Source of the DNA: an uncultured Chlorobiaceae bacterium | GTDB taxonomy: Bacteria; Bacteroidota; Chlorobiia; Chlorobiales; Chlorobiaceae | Assembly (NCBI GenBank): GCA_903822595.1 | Contig: CAIJPS010000105.1 | Coordinates: 1 to 64,000, forward strand | Reading direction: 5' to 3' | DNA: 64,000 nucleotides | Shown: one piece after another, positions 1 to 7,933 of the stretch | Position numbering within the stretch: the first letter of the stretch is position 1 | How the letters are laid out: each line of letters starts with the position of its first letter | The notes under the pieces: model-generated | Told to the model about the DNA's origin: nothing | Database searches by the model: none | What the model saw: the letters and a program-made list of their open reading frames with translations, nothing else | Program-made: the position numbers and the translations under genes

Positions 1-228
1 AGAGACGGCGGCAGAGACGGCGGCAGAGACGGTGGTAGAGACGGTGGTAGAGATGGCGGTAGAGATGGTGGTAGAGATGGTGGTAGAGATCATCAGGGCG
101 GTGACGGTAATCGCGGTGGTGACGGCAATCGTGGTGGTGACGGTAATCGCGGTGGTGATGGTAATCGCGGTGGTGATGGTAATCGCGGTGGTGACGGTAA
201 TCGCGGTGGCGATGGCAGAGGAAGATAA
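1..228 (+). CDS. C-terminal end of a Gly/Arg/Asp repeat protein (partial)
   Basis: The frame beginning at base 1 stays open to a TAA at 226-228, so the gene starts outside the window. It reads as seven RDGG tetrapeptides, then RDHQ, then six GGDGNR hexapeptides ending in GGDGRGR. A perfectly periodic peptide in this frame, with wobble changes confined mostly to third positions (GAC/GAT, GGC/GGT), argues that this is the coding frame rather than the Val-rich frame that overlaps it. The next two genes encode secreted proteins with near-identical signal peptides, and the downstream one also ends in Gly/Asp/Arg/Asn repeats, so this may be a third family member. That is inference, because the N-terminus is not visible. 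No function can be assigned. Confidence 0.7.
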   Translation, partial: RDGGRDGGRDGGRDGGRDGGRDGGRDGGRDHQGGDGNRGGDGNRGGDGNRGGDGNRGGDGNRGGDGNRGGDGRGR

Positions 229-301
229 TCATAACATTCGCTTGCCATATATGTACTCAATTTATTACTGAATAAACAACTTGTGTAAACGGAGAAAACC
301 T

Positions 302-571
302 ATGAAAAAAAAGATCTTGCTGGTTGCAGGAATTGCAGGAATGCTTCTTGGTATGCCACACTCTAACGCCCAGGCGGAATACAGAGTTGATCGTATTGAG
401 GAGAGAGGGCCAAGGCGTGACCACGAATATCGCCGGCATGACAGGGAGCGGTTTGAAAGAAGACGATTTGAACGCGAAGAAAGAAGAAGGTTATGGCGTG
501 AGGAGGAAAGACGTCGGCGGCATGACTTCGAGCGTCATCGCCACGAGCATCGTCATGACAGAAGATACTAA
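302..571 (+). CDS. Small secreted Arg-rich protein
   Basis: This 89-aa protein starts at ATG 302 with GGAGA 7 bases upstream; a TTG at 281 would add MCKRRKP ahead of the signal peptide and is less likely. Residues 1-25 form a Sec signal peptide with a KKK n-region, a hydrophobic VAGIAGMLLG core and a likely cleavage after AQA. The mature part of about 64 residues is extremely charged: about 26 Arg plus many Glu, Asp and His, with repeated ERRR/REERRR runs. It has no recognisable enzymatic domain. The signal peptide matches that of the 668-1123 gene almost residue for residue, so the two are probably paralogues with diverged mature parts. A role as a periplasmic or surface polyelectrolyte is only a guess. 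Confidence 0.75.
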   Translation: MKKKILLVAGIAGMLLGMPHSNAQAEYRVDRIEERGPRRDHEYRRHDRERFERRRFEREERRRLWREEERRRRHDFERHRHEHRHDRRY

Positions 572-596
572 AATGTAATGCCGCAATGATGGGAAT

Positions 597-641
597 AAAA
601 AAAGAGGGAGCTGACAACAAATGGCAGCTCCCTCTTTTTTT
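597..641. terminator. Bidirectional intrinsic terminator
   Basis: A perfect 17-bp inverted repeat (597-613 against 625-641) has an 11-nt loop. The GC-containing stem AGAGGGAGCTG is flanked by an A-run on the left and a T-run on the right, so it can terminate transcription from both sides. It lies between the convergent genes ending at 571 (+) and 668 (-). Confidence 0.9.
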
Positions 642-667
642 TATTCGTATAAGAACCGTAACCTTAA

Positions 668-1123
668 TCAGTTCCTTCTGCCGCCATCATTTGGACCTCT
701 GCCGCCATCATTTGGACCTCTGCCATTTGGATTGTTATGGTCGTGGTTATTCCGCCCTTCGTGGCGACGGTACTCAACATCGCGGAAACTCCTTATCTCT
801 TCCCAGCGATGACGTCTTATTTGTCGGGGAAGCCTGCCCTCCGTAATAACAACCCAGGGACCGCGGAAATTGTAAGATACGTACCACAGGCCATTATGGT
901 TGACGTAGTAACGATTATTGTAGCTGATAACATCCTGAGGGCCCCCTACCGATACGGAAAAGCCCAGATTTGGTACATTAATAAAGTTTGGCCTCGTATC
1001 GATAACAAAAGCGGGCCGACGGTCCCCTCCGCCACCGATACGTACATTCAGTTCAGCTTGAGCCACAGGGCTTCCGAGAAGCATTCCTGCAATTCCAGCA
1101 ACCAGCAAGATCTGTTTTTTCAT
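668..1123 (-). CDS. Secreted protein with Gly-Pro-Asn-Asp repeat tail
   Basis: This is a 151-aa exported protein. The start ATG is preceded by GAGGAG at good spacing. Residues 1-23 are a signal peptide (MKKQILLVAGIAGMLLG, then a VAQA cleavage region) almost identical to that of the neighbouring 302-571 gene. The middle (about residues 55-110) is rich in Tyr and Trp (SYNNRYYVNHNGLWYVSY), as in small periplasmic beta-rich domains. The C-terminus is Arg/His-rich and ends with two copies of GRGPNDGG, encoded by a 21-bp tandem repeat visible on the plus strand near 679-720. Function unknown. It is transcribed away from recD, separated by a 123-bp gap in which I see no gene. Confidence 0.8.
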   Translation of the reverse strand: MKKQILLVAGIAGMLLGSPVAQAELNVRIGGGGDRRPAFVIDTRPNFINVPNLGFSVSVGGPQDVISYNNRYYVNHNGLWYVSYNFRGPWVVITEGRLPRQIRRHRWEEIRSFRDVEYRRHEGRNNHDHNNPNGRGPNDGGRGPNDGGRRN

Positions 1124-1246
1124 GGTGATTCTCCTCTATTAAAATGTTGTTCAGTAATGAGAACAGGTTTCCGTCTGTTTTTCGGTCATTCCCGGTCTCT
1201 ACAACATCGGACGATATTTTCCCTGATTTCCAGCGCACAAATATCT

Positions 1247-2971
1247 TTAAAAGGTAAAACCGGAGTTCCGTTTTGTTTTTTTCCTGACAGCCGCGCAAAA
1301 AACTTCTTCATTCGCCCATATTTCAACGCTCTCTTTTGCCCTTGTGATTCCGGTATAGAGCAGTTCCCTCGTCAGCAGTTCACTATCATTCGGCGGAAGA
1401 ATCATCAGTACCCTCCCAAACTCTGAACCCTGGCTTTTGTGGATGGTTGTGGCATAGGCTGTTTCATGCAAAGGAAGGCGTTCCGGTACCAGAGTGCGGA
1501 CTCCCCCGTCGGGAGCAGGAAAAAATGCTCTGAGCTCGCCTCCATTTTCCGGATCGGGAAAAAGTATACCTGTATCGCCATTAAAAAGTTGCATGGCATG
1601 GTTGTTAACCGTAATCATAAGAGGACGTCCGAGGTAAAAGGCTCCTTTCGTACTTATCAGCCCCTCATGCGCAAGAATGTTCTCGACGGTACGATTAAGA
1701 CCACTCACACCATAAGGGCCCTCACGGAGGGCGCAGAGTACCCTGAAGCGGTCAAACTGCTCCAGGGCCTCTCGGGCGGATTCGGCTTCAAGATAGCCTC
1801 GATATCCCTCGACCACTTTATTTGCCAGAGCGTTCTGTAACTCCTCACGGGAGAGTAACTTCTGCCAGGAGACCCCGCCCTCACCACTTTTCAGAAGTTC
1901 CAGTGCATCCCTCTCCATACCGTTATTAACCACACGGCTGATTTCAGGAATACCGCTTCCGGCCTGAAATCGATAGTTTTTTTCGAGCATTACTATTGAT
2001 CTCCTCAGCGGTGACACTTGGCTCCCTGCTCCGGTACGGCAAAGGTCACCGAACACCGACCCCGGCTCAACTGAGGCAAGCTGATCGCTGTCACCAAGAA
2101 GAATAAGTCGCGCGTCGGGCCTGAGAGCGGTTACGAGGGTGCTCATCATCGGAAGAGCCACCATTGACGCTTCATCAATGATCACCGTATCAAAAGGGAG
2201 AGGGTTTCCTGCCGAATGGCGGAAACGGGCCGATCGTGAAAGAGTGCCAAGAAGGCGATGAATGGTGACAACATCATCAGGTATCGACGCTTTCACCTCA
2301 TAGGAACAATCAAGGGAATGCTTGATATCGTTTATGGATGTTTTCAGCCGTGCAGCCGCCTTTCCGGTGGGGGCTGCCATGGCAATCCGCTGCCTCTGGC
2401 TCTTATCCTGCTCAAGCAACAGGGCAAGAATACGGACGACAGTAGAGGTTTTACCGGTGCCGGGAGCACCTGAAATAACGCAGAACTGCCGGTGCAGGGC
2501 AACCAAAGCCGCCTCCTTTTGACGGTCAAGTTCCCCTCTCCCCGGAAAAAGTCGTGCAAGGCCGTGAAGCAGGAGATTTTCATCAAGATTGGGAGAGGCA
2601 GCTCCCGCCTTTTGCAGAATTCTCCTTGCAAGCTCCTGCTCATACTGCCAGTAACGGTAAAGATAAAGGTGGCCGGAGCCATCCAGCACGAGAGGGCAAG
2701 GCGGCCCGCCCGGCAAACCGACGGTCGGACTGTCCTTCAAAAGCTTTACCAGCCCTTCAAACCGTGGCAGAAAAAACTCCCGCTTGCCAACCACGATGGT
2801 CTCTCCATCAAGATCGGCAAGATTCAAACAACTGCTCCCCTTTCCAATGGCGCTGCTTGCAAGAGAGACAAGAAGACGAAAAAGATCGCTCACTTCACAA
2901 GCAGCAGCCTGGCAACAAATAAATGCCGCAAAATGGCGGTCGATGGCCCGCTCCTGATACTCTATACCCAT
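1247..2971 (-). CDS. recD: RecBCD exonuclease V alpha subunit (RecD helicase)
   Basis: This is a 574-aa superfamily 1B helicase, the 5'-3' motor of the RecBCD nuclease that processes double-strand breaks. It shows a Walker A motif GAPGTGKTS at residues 168-176, a Walker B-like VIIDEASMV, the GDSDQLASVEPG motif III region, and the C-terminal YATTIHKSQGSEF and LLYTGITRAKE motifs (V and VI), in the order expected for RecD. Length is close to the family norm (about 600 aa). Its start lies 4 bp downstream of the recB stop, so the two are co-transcribed. recC, normally adjacent, is not in the window. Confidence 0.95.
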   Translation of the reverse strand: MGIEYQERAIDRHFAAFICCQAAACEVSDLFRLLVSLASSAIGKGSSCLNLADLDGETIVVGKREFFLPRFEGLVKLLKDSPTVGLPGGPPCPLVLDGSGHLYLYRYWQYEQELARRILQKAGAASPNLDENLLLHGLARLFPGRGELDRQKEAALVALHRQFCVISGAPGTGKTSTVVRILALLLEQDKSQRQRIAMAAPTGKAAARLKTSINDIKHSLDCSYEVKASIPDDVVTIHRLLGTLSRSARFRHSAGNPLPFDTVIIDEASMVALPMMSTLVTALRPDARLILLGDSDQLASVEPGSVFGDLCRTGAGSQVSPLRRSIVMLEKNYRFQAGSGIPEISRVVNNGMERDALELLKSGEGGVSWQKLLSREELQNALANKVVEGYRGYLEAESAREALEQFDRFRVLCALREGPYGVSGLNRTVENILAHEGLISTKGAFYLGRPLMITVNNHAMQLFNGDTGILFPDPENGGELRAFFPAPDGGVRTLVPERLPLHETAYATTIHKSQGSEFGRVLMILPPNDSELLTRELLYTGITRAKESVEIWANEEVFCAAVRKKTKRNSGFTF

Positions 2972-2975
2972 AGTC

Positions 2976-5900
2976 CTATTCCCCCTCCTCGATCAACAGA
3001 TTGGTCAAAGCGTCAATCAACCCTTCGGGTGGGACGTCACGGTAAAAGCCTCTCTCCTCACCCTGCTCCATGTTCACTCCACGCAGAAAAACATAGATCA
3101 CTCCACCAAAATGGTTGCAGTAACGGTAGTTTTTAACCCGCAACGAAAGGTAACGGTTGAGCGCCACCGTATAGAGCAAGTATTGCAACGGGTAAAGGTT
3201 TTTTTGCATGGCCTGCCTCATGCCATCCTCCCCATAATCGTCAAGGCTGTTGCCCAGATGGTTTGATTTCCAGTCGAGCAGGTAGTAGCGGCCATCCTGC
3301 TCAAAAACCATGTCCATAAAGCCCATGAGCATTCCTTTGACCGGCCTGAAGTGCATCGACTCGCCAAGGAGGGCAAGGTCAATGCCTCCGGAGAGAAGTC
3401 CGCAGCTTCCCAGAAGCTCGGCCAATTGGGAGGAGTTGATAAAGCGGAGGGGAAAGAAGAACTCCAGCTCGGTGCTCCAGCTTCCTTTGCGAAGTGCGCC
3501 AAGGGTAAAGCCGGTTGGCGAAAGGTGCGTGCCAAGGACGTTGTACACCATTTTCGTGATGTGCTCCTGCCACTCCGGTTTATAGCCATAGCGTGCAAGC
3601 CCCTGTGCTACAAGCTCACTGACCGCCTCATCAGAGGGAGCGGCAAAATCGAGCTTTTCAAAAATCCCGTGCATAAAAATGCCTGCCTGAGCACCCCGGG
3701 GGAAGGTAAAGATGCTCTCTCCTTTGGCTGCGGCAATTGGCTGCTCGCCAGCCACTCTCGACTCATCGCGATCCGGCAGCTCGGCACTCTGTGGCTGATG
3801 CCCCGATTCATGGCGACTGAAGGAGGTGAAACTTGATACCCGCCAACTGGTATCGAGGGCTCCACTGAACCGGCGCGGCTCAGGCGGCACAATCCCATCC
3901 GGCAGAGTTGTTCGGGCAAGAAAGGCGCTCTCCTCAGCCTCCTCGCGCATCATCCGCTTAAAGCCAATCCTCCCCCCTGAACTCCCGGCAAGCGCCTGCA
4001 ACTCTCCGGCCATACTCTCCGCCGTCATCACCTTCATCTCACCAGCAAGCGCGGCCGCCTGGTTTTCGGCCACCCGTGTATCGCTGGAAGCGTGGAGCAG
4101 ATAGTTGATCGGAGAGATCTCCGCCCGGGTCTTGCCGGCAAAAAGATAGCAGCGGTACTTCGCCCTCGTCAGCGCCACATAGAGCAGCCGCAGGCTTTCG
4201 GCCAGCGACTCTTTTCCCGCCAGCGAGCGATGAAGATCAACGTCCGCAGAGCCGAAATCCTTCACCAGACGCCAATGTTCGTCGTGGAACATCACCACCT
4301 CGCCCTTCTGGTTGGCCCCACCCCATAGAAAGGGGCAGAAGACCACCGGATACTCAAGCCCCTTGCTGACATGGACGGTGACAATCTTCACCGCCGCCTC
4401 ATCCGTTTCAAGGCGGATCTGATGTTCATCCTGCTCACACTCCGCCCCAAGCCGCTCGCTGAACCAGGCAATCAGCCCCTCCATGCCCGTTCCCCGCTCA
4501 TGCTCCTCGCGGTGGAGCAGCTCAAAACAGTGAAGAATATTGGTCAGCCGCCGCTCCCCGTCCGCATAGCCAAGCAGACGCCCGCGCATCCCCTCTCGGG
4601 CCATCAGCTCGCGGCTCATCACCATCGAGCCCCGCTGAAGCCAGAGCTCATGGTAGTTGCGGAACTCTCTCAAACACTCCGTCCACAAAAGCTCATCATC
4701 CAGCAACTGCGCAATATCGTTGCCTGATCGACCAAGGAGATCGGTCACCAGCGCCGCCCGCACCTTCGCTTCATTGCCGGGATCGCCAAGCGCAGAGAGC
4801 AGAATGCGCAGCTCTTCGGCCTCCCTTGTCTCAAAAATGCTCTTGTCGCTCCGCATCACCCCGGGAATGCCGCAGGCACTCAGGGCCTTGAGCACCATGG
4901 CTGCCTGCCGATGGGTACGCACAATCACAGCAATGTCACCAGCAGCAAGGGGTTTGCCATCAAAAAGGGTTTGACCATCCTGCAGGAGACGCACAATTTC
5001 CCCCGCTACCGCTTTGGAGGCAAAGGCACCAGCATCCTCAACCGACAACATGCCACTCTTTTGATCACTCGAATCCATGAACCAGAGCTGCATCGGCTCA
5101 TGCTCGCCCGCATCCCCACTCTCCTGTTGCTCTTGGTTACCCGCAGCAAGGGGGTGGTAGAGAATTTCATCGTACAGAAAAGGGCACCGCTCATTGTCGA
5201 AGAGGGTGTTAAAGGCATCGAGCAGCGGCGGAGCAGAGCGCCAGTTCTCCGTCAGGGTAAAACGACGCTCCTCACGCACCTCACGGGCTGCCCGCATGTA
5301 GGCAAAAATATCGGCCCCACGGAAGCTGTAAATCGCCTGCTTGGGGTCGCCGATAAGAAAGAGCGGCAAATCGGAGCCCGCATAGATAGATCTGAAAATC
5401 TCATACTGCACCGGGTCCGTATCCTGAAACTCGTCGATGAGCGCCGCCCGGTACCTGGCACGAAGCAGTCCGGCAAGAATTGCACCACCGCCATCAGAGA
5501 GAAGCGCACGATAGAGGTCTTCAAGCAGGTCATCGAAAAAGCGGATATTGCTCACCCGCTTGCGCAACGGCAAGCTTTTTCGGTAAAAGCGAACCAGCTC
5601 TGCCTTGAGGGCAAGAAAGCGACTCTGCACCGCACCCTGCAATCGCTGGCAGCTCCCGAAAAGAGGGTGTTCGGGTGGAGTGTTCTTCAACTTTGTTCCC
5701 TCAACGATGACGCTTGCCGTAAACTTTTTAAAGTCACCAAAAAGGTCGCAAGGGTTGCCACCGGCGACAAACTCATCCATATCGGCAAAGAGCGGCTCAA
5801 GCAGGTCAGCCCGGTAGGTATCCTGCGAACGCTTCAACCCCTTGCTTGTTCTCAACAGCTCCGTAATGCTGTCGCGTTCACGCTGCCAGAGCGCACTTGT

Positions 5901-6560
5901 CTCCTTATATGCGGAGCTGCACTCCCGGTCGAGCGCAGCTATCTGCTCCTCACTGAAGTCAGGGATAACCTCCACCCCCGCCCCGGCATGAAGATTCTTC
6001 AAAAGCGAAATAAAGGTGGCTGGCGATTGGCGGTTCCGCAGCGTATAGCCAAGAAGCGGCGCAGGCTCCCTGAAAAAGTGCATCCTCCAGAAATCCTCCA
6101 CAATATCACGAAGCAGCGCAGTCTGATCGGTCACAAGCTCGGTATCGTAGAGCGAGCCACTCTCAAAAGCGTTATCCTGCAACGCCCGCAAGCAAAAGCC
6201 GTGAATAGTGAAAATCGAGGCCGTATCAAAAGCGCCAAGCGCCCGCTCAAGCAAATCGCGCACCCTCTTCAGGCCAGTCAAGGTCGCCTTTTCATAAAGC
6301 CCTTCAAGAAAGGCATCCTTGGTGTCGCCCCCCTCCATCACCTCAAGCGCCTCACGGATACGGTTGCGGATTCTCGAACGAAGCTCCTGCGTCGCCGCCT
6401 CGGTATAGGTCACCACAAGAATCTCTTCCGGCAACAACTCCGTCTCCACCAGTAGCCGCAGGTAGAGCGAAGCAATGGCGTAAGTCTTCCCCGTCCCGGC
6501 ACTCGCCTCAATAAGATTTATTCCTGAAAGTTCAACACCTGCATGATTCAAGCTCCTCAT
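2976..6560 (-). CDS. recB: RecBCD exonuclease V beta subunit (RecB helicase-nuclease)
   Basis: This 1194-aa protein is the 3'-5' helicase and only nuclease of RecBCD. Residues 18-26 carry the Walker A motif (ASAGTGKTY) in the typical RecB N-terminal context LIEASAGTGKT. LIDEFQDTDPVQ (Walker B), GDPKQAIYSFRGAD (motif III), LTENWRS (IV) and TVHVSKGLEYPVVF (V) follow in order. The C-terminal PD-(D/E)XK nuclease shows the HGIFEKLDF histidine helix, GFMDMVF and LLDWKSNHLG, so the active site looks intact. The ATG is 3 bp after the stop of the eCIS ATPase gene, so recB probably depends at least partly on read-through or coupling from the eCIS operon. No separate promoter or strong ribosome-binding site is visible. 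Confidence 0.95.
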   Translation of the reverse strand: MRSLNHAGVELSGINLIEASAGTGKTYAIASLYLRLLVETELLPEEILVVTYTEAATQELRSRIRNRIREALEVMEGGDTKDAFLEGLYEKATLTGLKRVRDLLERALGAFDTASIFTIHGFCLRALQDNAFESGSLYDTELVTDQTALLRDIVEDFWRMHFFREPAPLLGYTLRNRQSPATFISLLKNLHAGAGVEVIPDFSEEQIAALDRECSSAYKETSALWQRERDSITELLRTSKGLKRSQDTYRADLLEPLFADMDEFVAGGNPCDLFGDFKKFTASVIVEGTKLKNTPPEHPLFGSCQRLQGAVQSRFLALKAELVRFYRKSLPLRKRVSNIRFFDDLLEDLYRALLSDGGGAILAGLLRARYRAALIDEFQDTDPVQYEIFRSIYAGSDLPLFLIGDPKQAIYSFRGADIFAYMRAAREVREERRFTLTENWRSAPPLLDAFNTLFDNERCPFLYDEILYHPLAAGNQEQQESGDAGEHEPMQLWFMDSSDQKSGMLSVEDAGAFASKAVAGEIVRLLQDGQTLFDGKPLAAGDIAVIVRTHRQAAMVLKALSACGIPGVMRSDKSIFETREAEELRILLSALGDPGNEAKVRAALVTDLLGRSGNDIAQLLDDELLWTECLREFRNYHELWLQRGSMVMSRELMAREGMRGRLLGYADGERRLTNILHCFELLHREEHERGTGMEGLIAWFSERLGAECEQDEHQIRLETDEAAVKIVTVHVSKGLEYPVVFCPFLWGGANQKGEVVMFHDEHWRLVKDFGSADVDLHRSLAGKESLAESLRLLYVALTRAKYRCYLFAGKTRAEISPINYLLHASSDTRVAENQAAALAGEMKVMTAESMAGELQALAGSSGGRIGFKRMMREEAEESAFLARTTLPDGIVPPEPRRFSGALDTSWRVSSFTSFSRHESGHQPQSAELPDRDESRVAGEQPIAAAKGESIFTFPRGAQAGIFMHGIFEKLDFAAPSDEAVSELVAQGLARYGYKPEWQEHITKMVYNVLGTHLSPTGFTLGALRKGSWSTELEFFFPLRFINSSQLAELLGSCGLLSGGIDLALLGESMHFRPVKGMLMGFMDMVFEQDGRYYLLDWKSNHLGNSLDDYGEDGMRQAMQKNLYPLQYLLYTVALNRYLSLRVKNYRYCNHFGGVIYVFLRGVNMEQGEERGFYRDVPPEGLIDALTNLLIEEGE

Positions 6561-6563
6561 ACA

Positions 6564-7868
6564 TTACACTACTTTACCTTCCTTGATAAATTCACGCAGG
6601 ATCGCGTTTTCAAGCCGTTTGGCGTTAAGCAATTCAGTCGGGTTTGCCAATGATTCAACAGCGCAATAATGTACAACATTCAGAATTCCTGCCCCAGAAA
6701 GTTCAAAACGTGTAGCAATCTTCTGCCAGTCGATATCGGCATCGATCTCCATCTGGGCAGGCACCGTCTTGAGCCATATTTTGTGCCGCTCTTCTGCACG
6801 CGGGATGGGAAAATGAATGATAGTCTGAAATCGTCGGGTAAAAGCCTCATCAATATTGCTTCGCTGGTTTGAGGCGAGGATAACGAGACCGTTATAACTT
6901 TCAATACGCTGCAGAAGATAAGCTACCTCCTGATTGGCATACTTGTCGTGAGCGTCACGGATCTCTGTCCGTTTGCCGAACAGCGCATCGGCCTCATCAA
7001 AAAAGAGTATCCAGTTTTTATTTTCAGCCTTGTCGAAAAGCCTTGAAAGGTTCTTTTCCGTTTCCCCTATGTATTTCGATACAACTCGCGACAAATCAAT
7101 TCGGAAAACATCTTTTCCGGTCTGCTTTCCCAGCAGGGATGCCGTCAGCGTTTTACCTGTGCCTGGTGGGCCATAGAACAGGGCGCGATATCCCGGCTTG
7201 ATTTTTTTCTTCATCCCCCACTCATGGAGCAGCGTGTCGTTATGCGTAATCCAGTTTTCTATTTCCCGGATCTGCTGCAAGGTGGTAGTCGGCAGCACAA
7301 GGTCATCCCACTCCATTTCAGTCTCAAGGTGCTCTGCGGGAAACTCCATGCTGAACCGCGGCTTGCTGACCGTGCCAACGGTAAGTTCCTCAACAACCTC
7401 CGGGTTGAGGATCAAACGCCCGCTCATCACCGGTTCCCCTTCACGTACAGGCTCAAGCCAGAGAATATGCTCCTTGGCAAACCAGTGATCGCTGCTCAGC
7501 AGTCGCTGCACCTCAAGGCGTTGCTCAATATCGTCGCCCGCAAGGATAAACTGGGCCGTCTCTCCGGTGGGAAGGATACCGCGATGGTTTGTACCTTTCA
7601 CACCGCCGAATTCGGGGAAGTCTCCTCCTTCGGGAAGATGTTCAGTAATGATCTGGTTGAAAAAAACTGGTTTAATATGGGAAACTAGAGTAAGAAGAAA
7701 AAGAGTGTATTCTTCAAACCTCGGTTGATATTCGCTAATAAACTTCGCGAAATAAGAGTTATCGTCGTAATAACCTACTTCCTCCTCAAATTCAGAATTC
7801 CCGGCTAACCGTTTGAAAATAATATTACTGAGACATAGAAATGCTGATTCGAGATTTGCAGTATTCAT
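6564..7868 (-). CDS. eCIS AAA+ ATPase (Afp15/Pvc15-like)
   Basis: This 434-aa protein has an N-terminal domain of about 190 residues, then a classical AAA+ module. Walker A is GPPGTGKT at 233-240, followed by a VVSKYIGETEKNLSRLFDKAE pore/sensor-like segment, Walker B ILFFDEADALFGKR, sensor 1 LASN and the arginine-finger region FTRRFQ. Related ATPases are a core gene of contractile injection systems of the Afp/PVC type, where they are thought to help assembly or loading of the particle; this role is known for the family, not shown here. The position after the tape measure and effector genes matches Afp15. The gene ends the structural part of the eCIS operon and is followed after 3 bp by recB. 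Confidence 0.92.
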   Translation of the reverse strand: MNTANLESAFLCLSNIIFKRLAGNSEFEEEVGYYDDNSYFAKFISEYQPRFEEYTLFLLTLVSHIKPVFFNQIITEHLPEGGDFPEFGGVKGTNHRGILPTGETAQFILAGDDIEQRLEVQRLLSSDHWFAKEHILWLEPVREGEPVMSGRLILNPEVVEELTVGTVSKPRFSMEFPAEHLETEMEWDDLVLPTTTLQQIREIENWITHNDTLLHEWGMKKKIKPGYRALFYGPPGTGKTLTASLLGKQTGKDVFRIDLSRVVSKYIGETEKNLSRLFDKAENKNWILFFDEADALFGKRTEIRDAHDKYANQEVAYLLQRIESYNGLVILASNQRSNIDEAFTRRFQTIIHFPIPRAEERHKIWLKTVPAQMEIDADIDWQKIATRFELSGAGILNVVHYCAVESLANPTELLNAKRLENAILREFIKEGKVV

Positions 7869-7933
7869 GTAATTAAGATTGTAATGCTATATGAAATTTG
7901 ACATAAATAACATCTGAACATTCCATTTCTTAT

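Noticed and set aside
1-228. Periodic repeats as a possible CRISPR array
   Set aside because: The period is 12 and 18 bp with no unique spacers; it is a coding tandem repeat.
32-271. Val-rich 79-codon frame over the repeat region at the left edge
   Set aside because: It is the +1 reading of the GGDGNR/RDGG repeat array; the frame starting at base 1 gives a regular Gly/Arg/Asp repeat with synonymous third-base changes and continues from outside the window.
4911-6455. 514-codon plus-strand frame opposite recB
   Set aside because: It is antisense to a fully conserved recB helicase region; no domain is recognisable in its translation.
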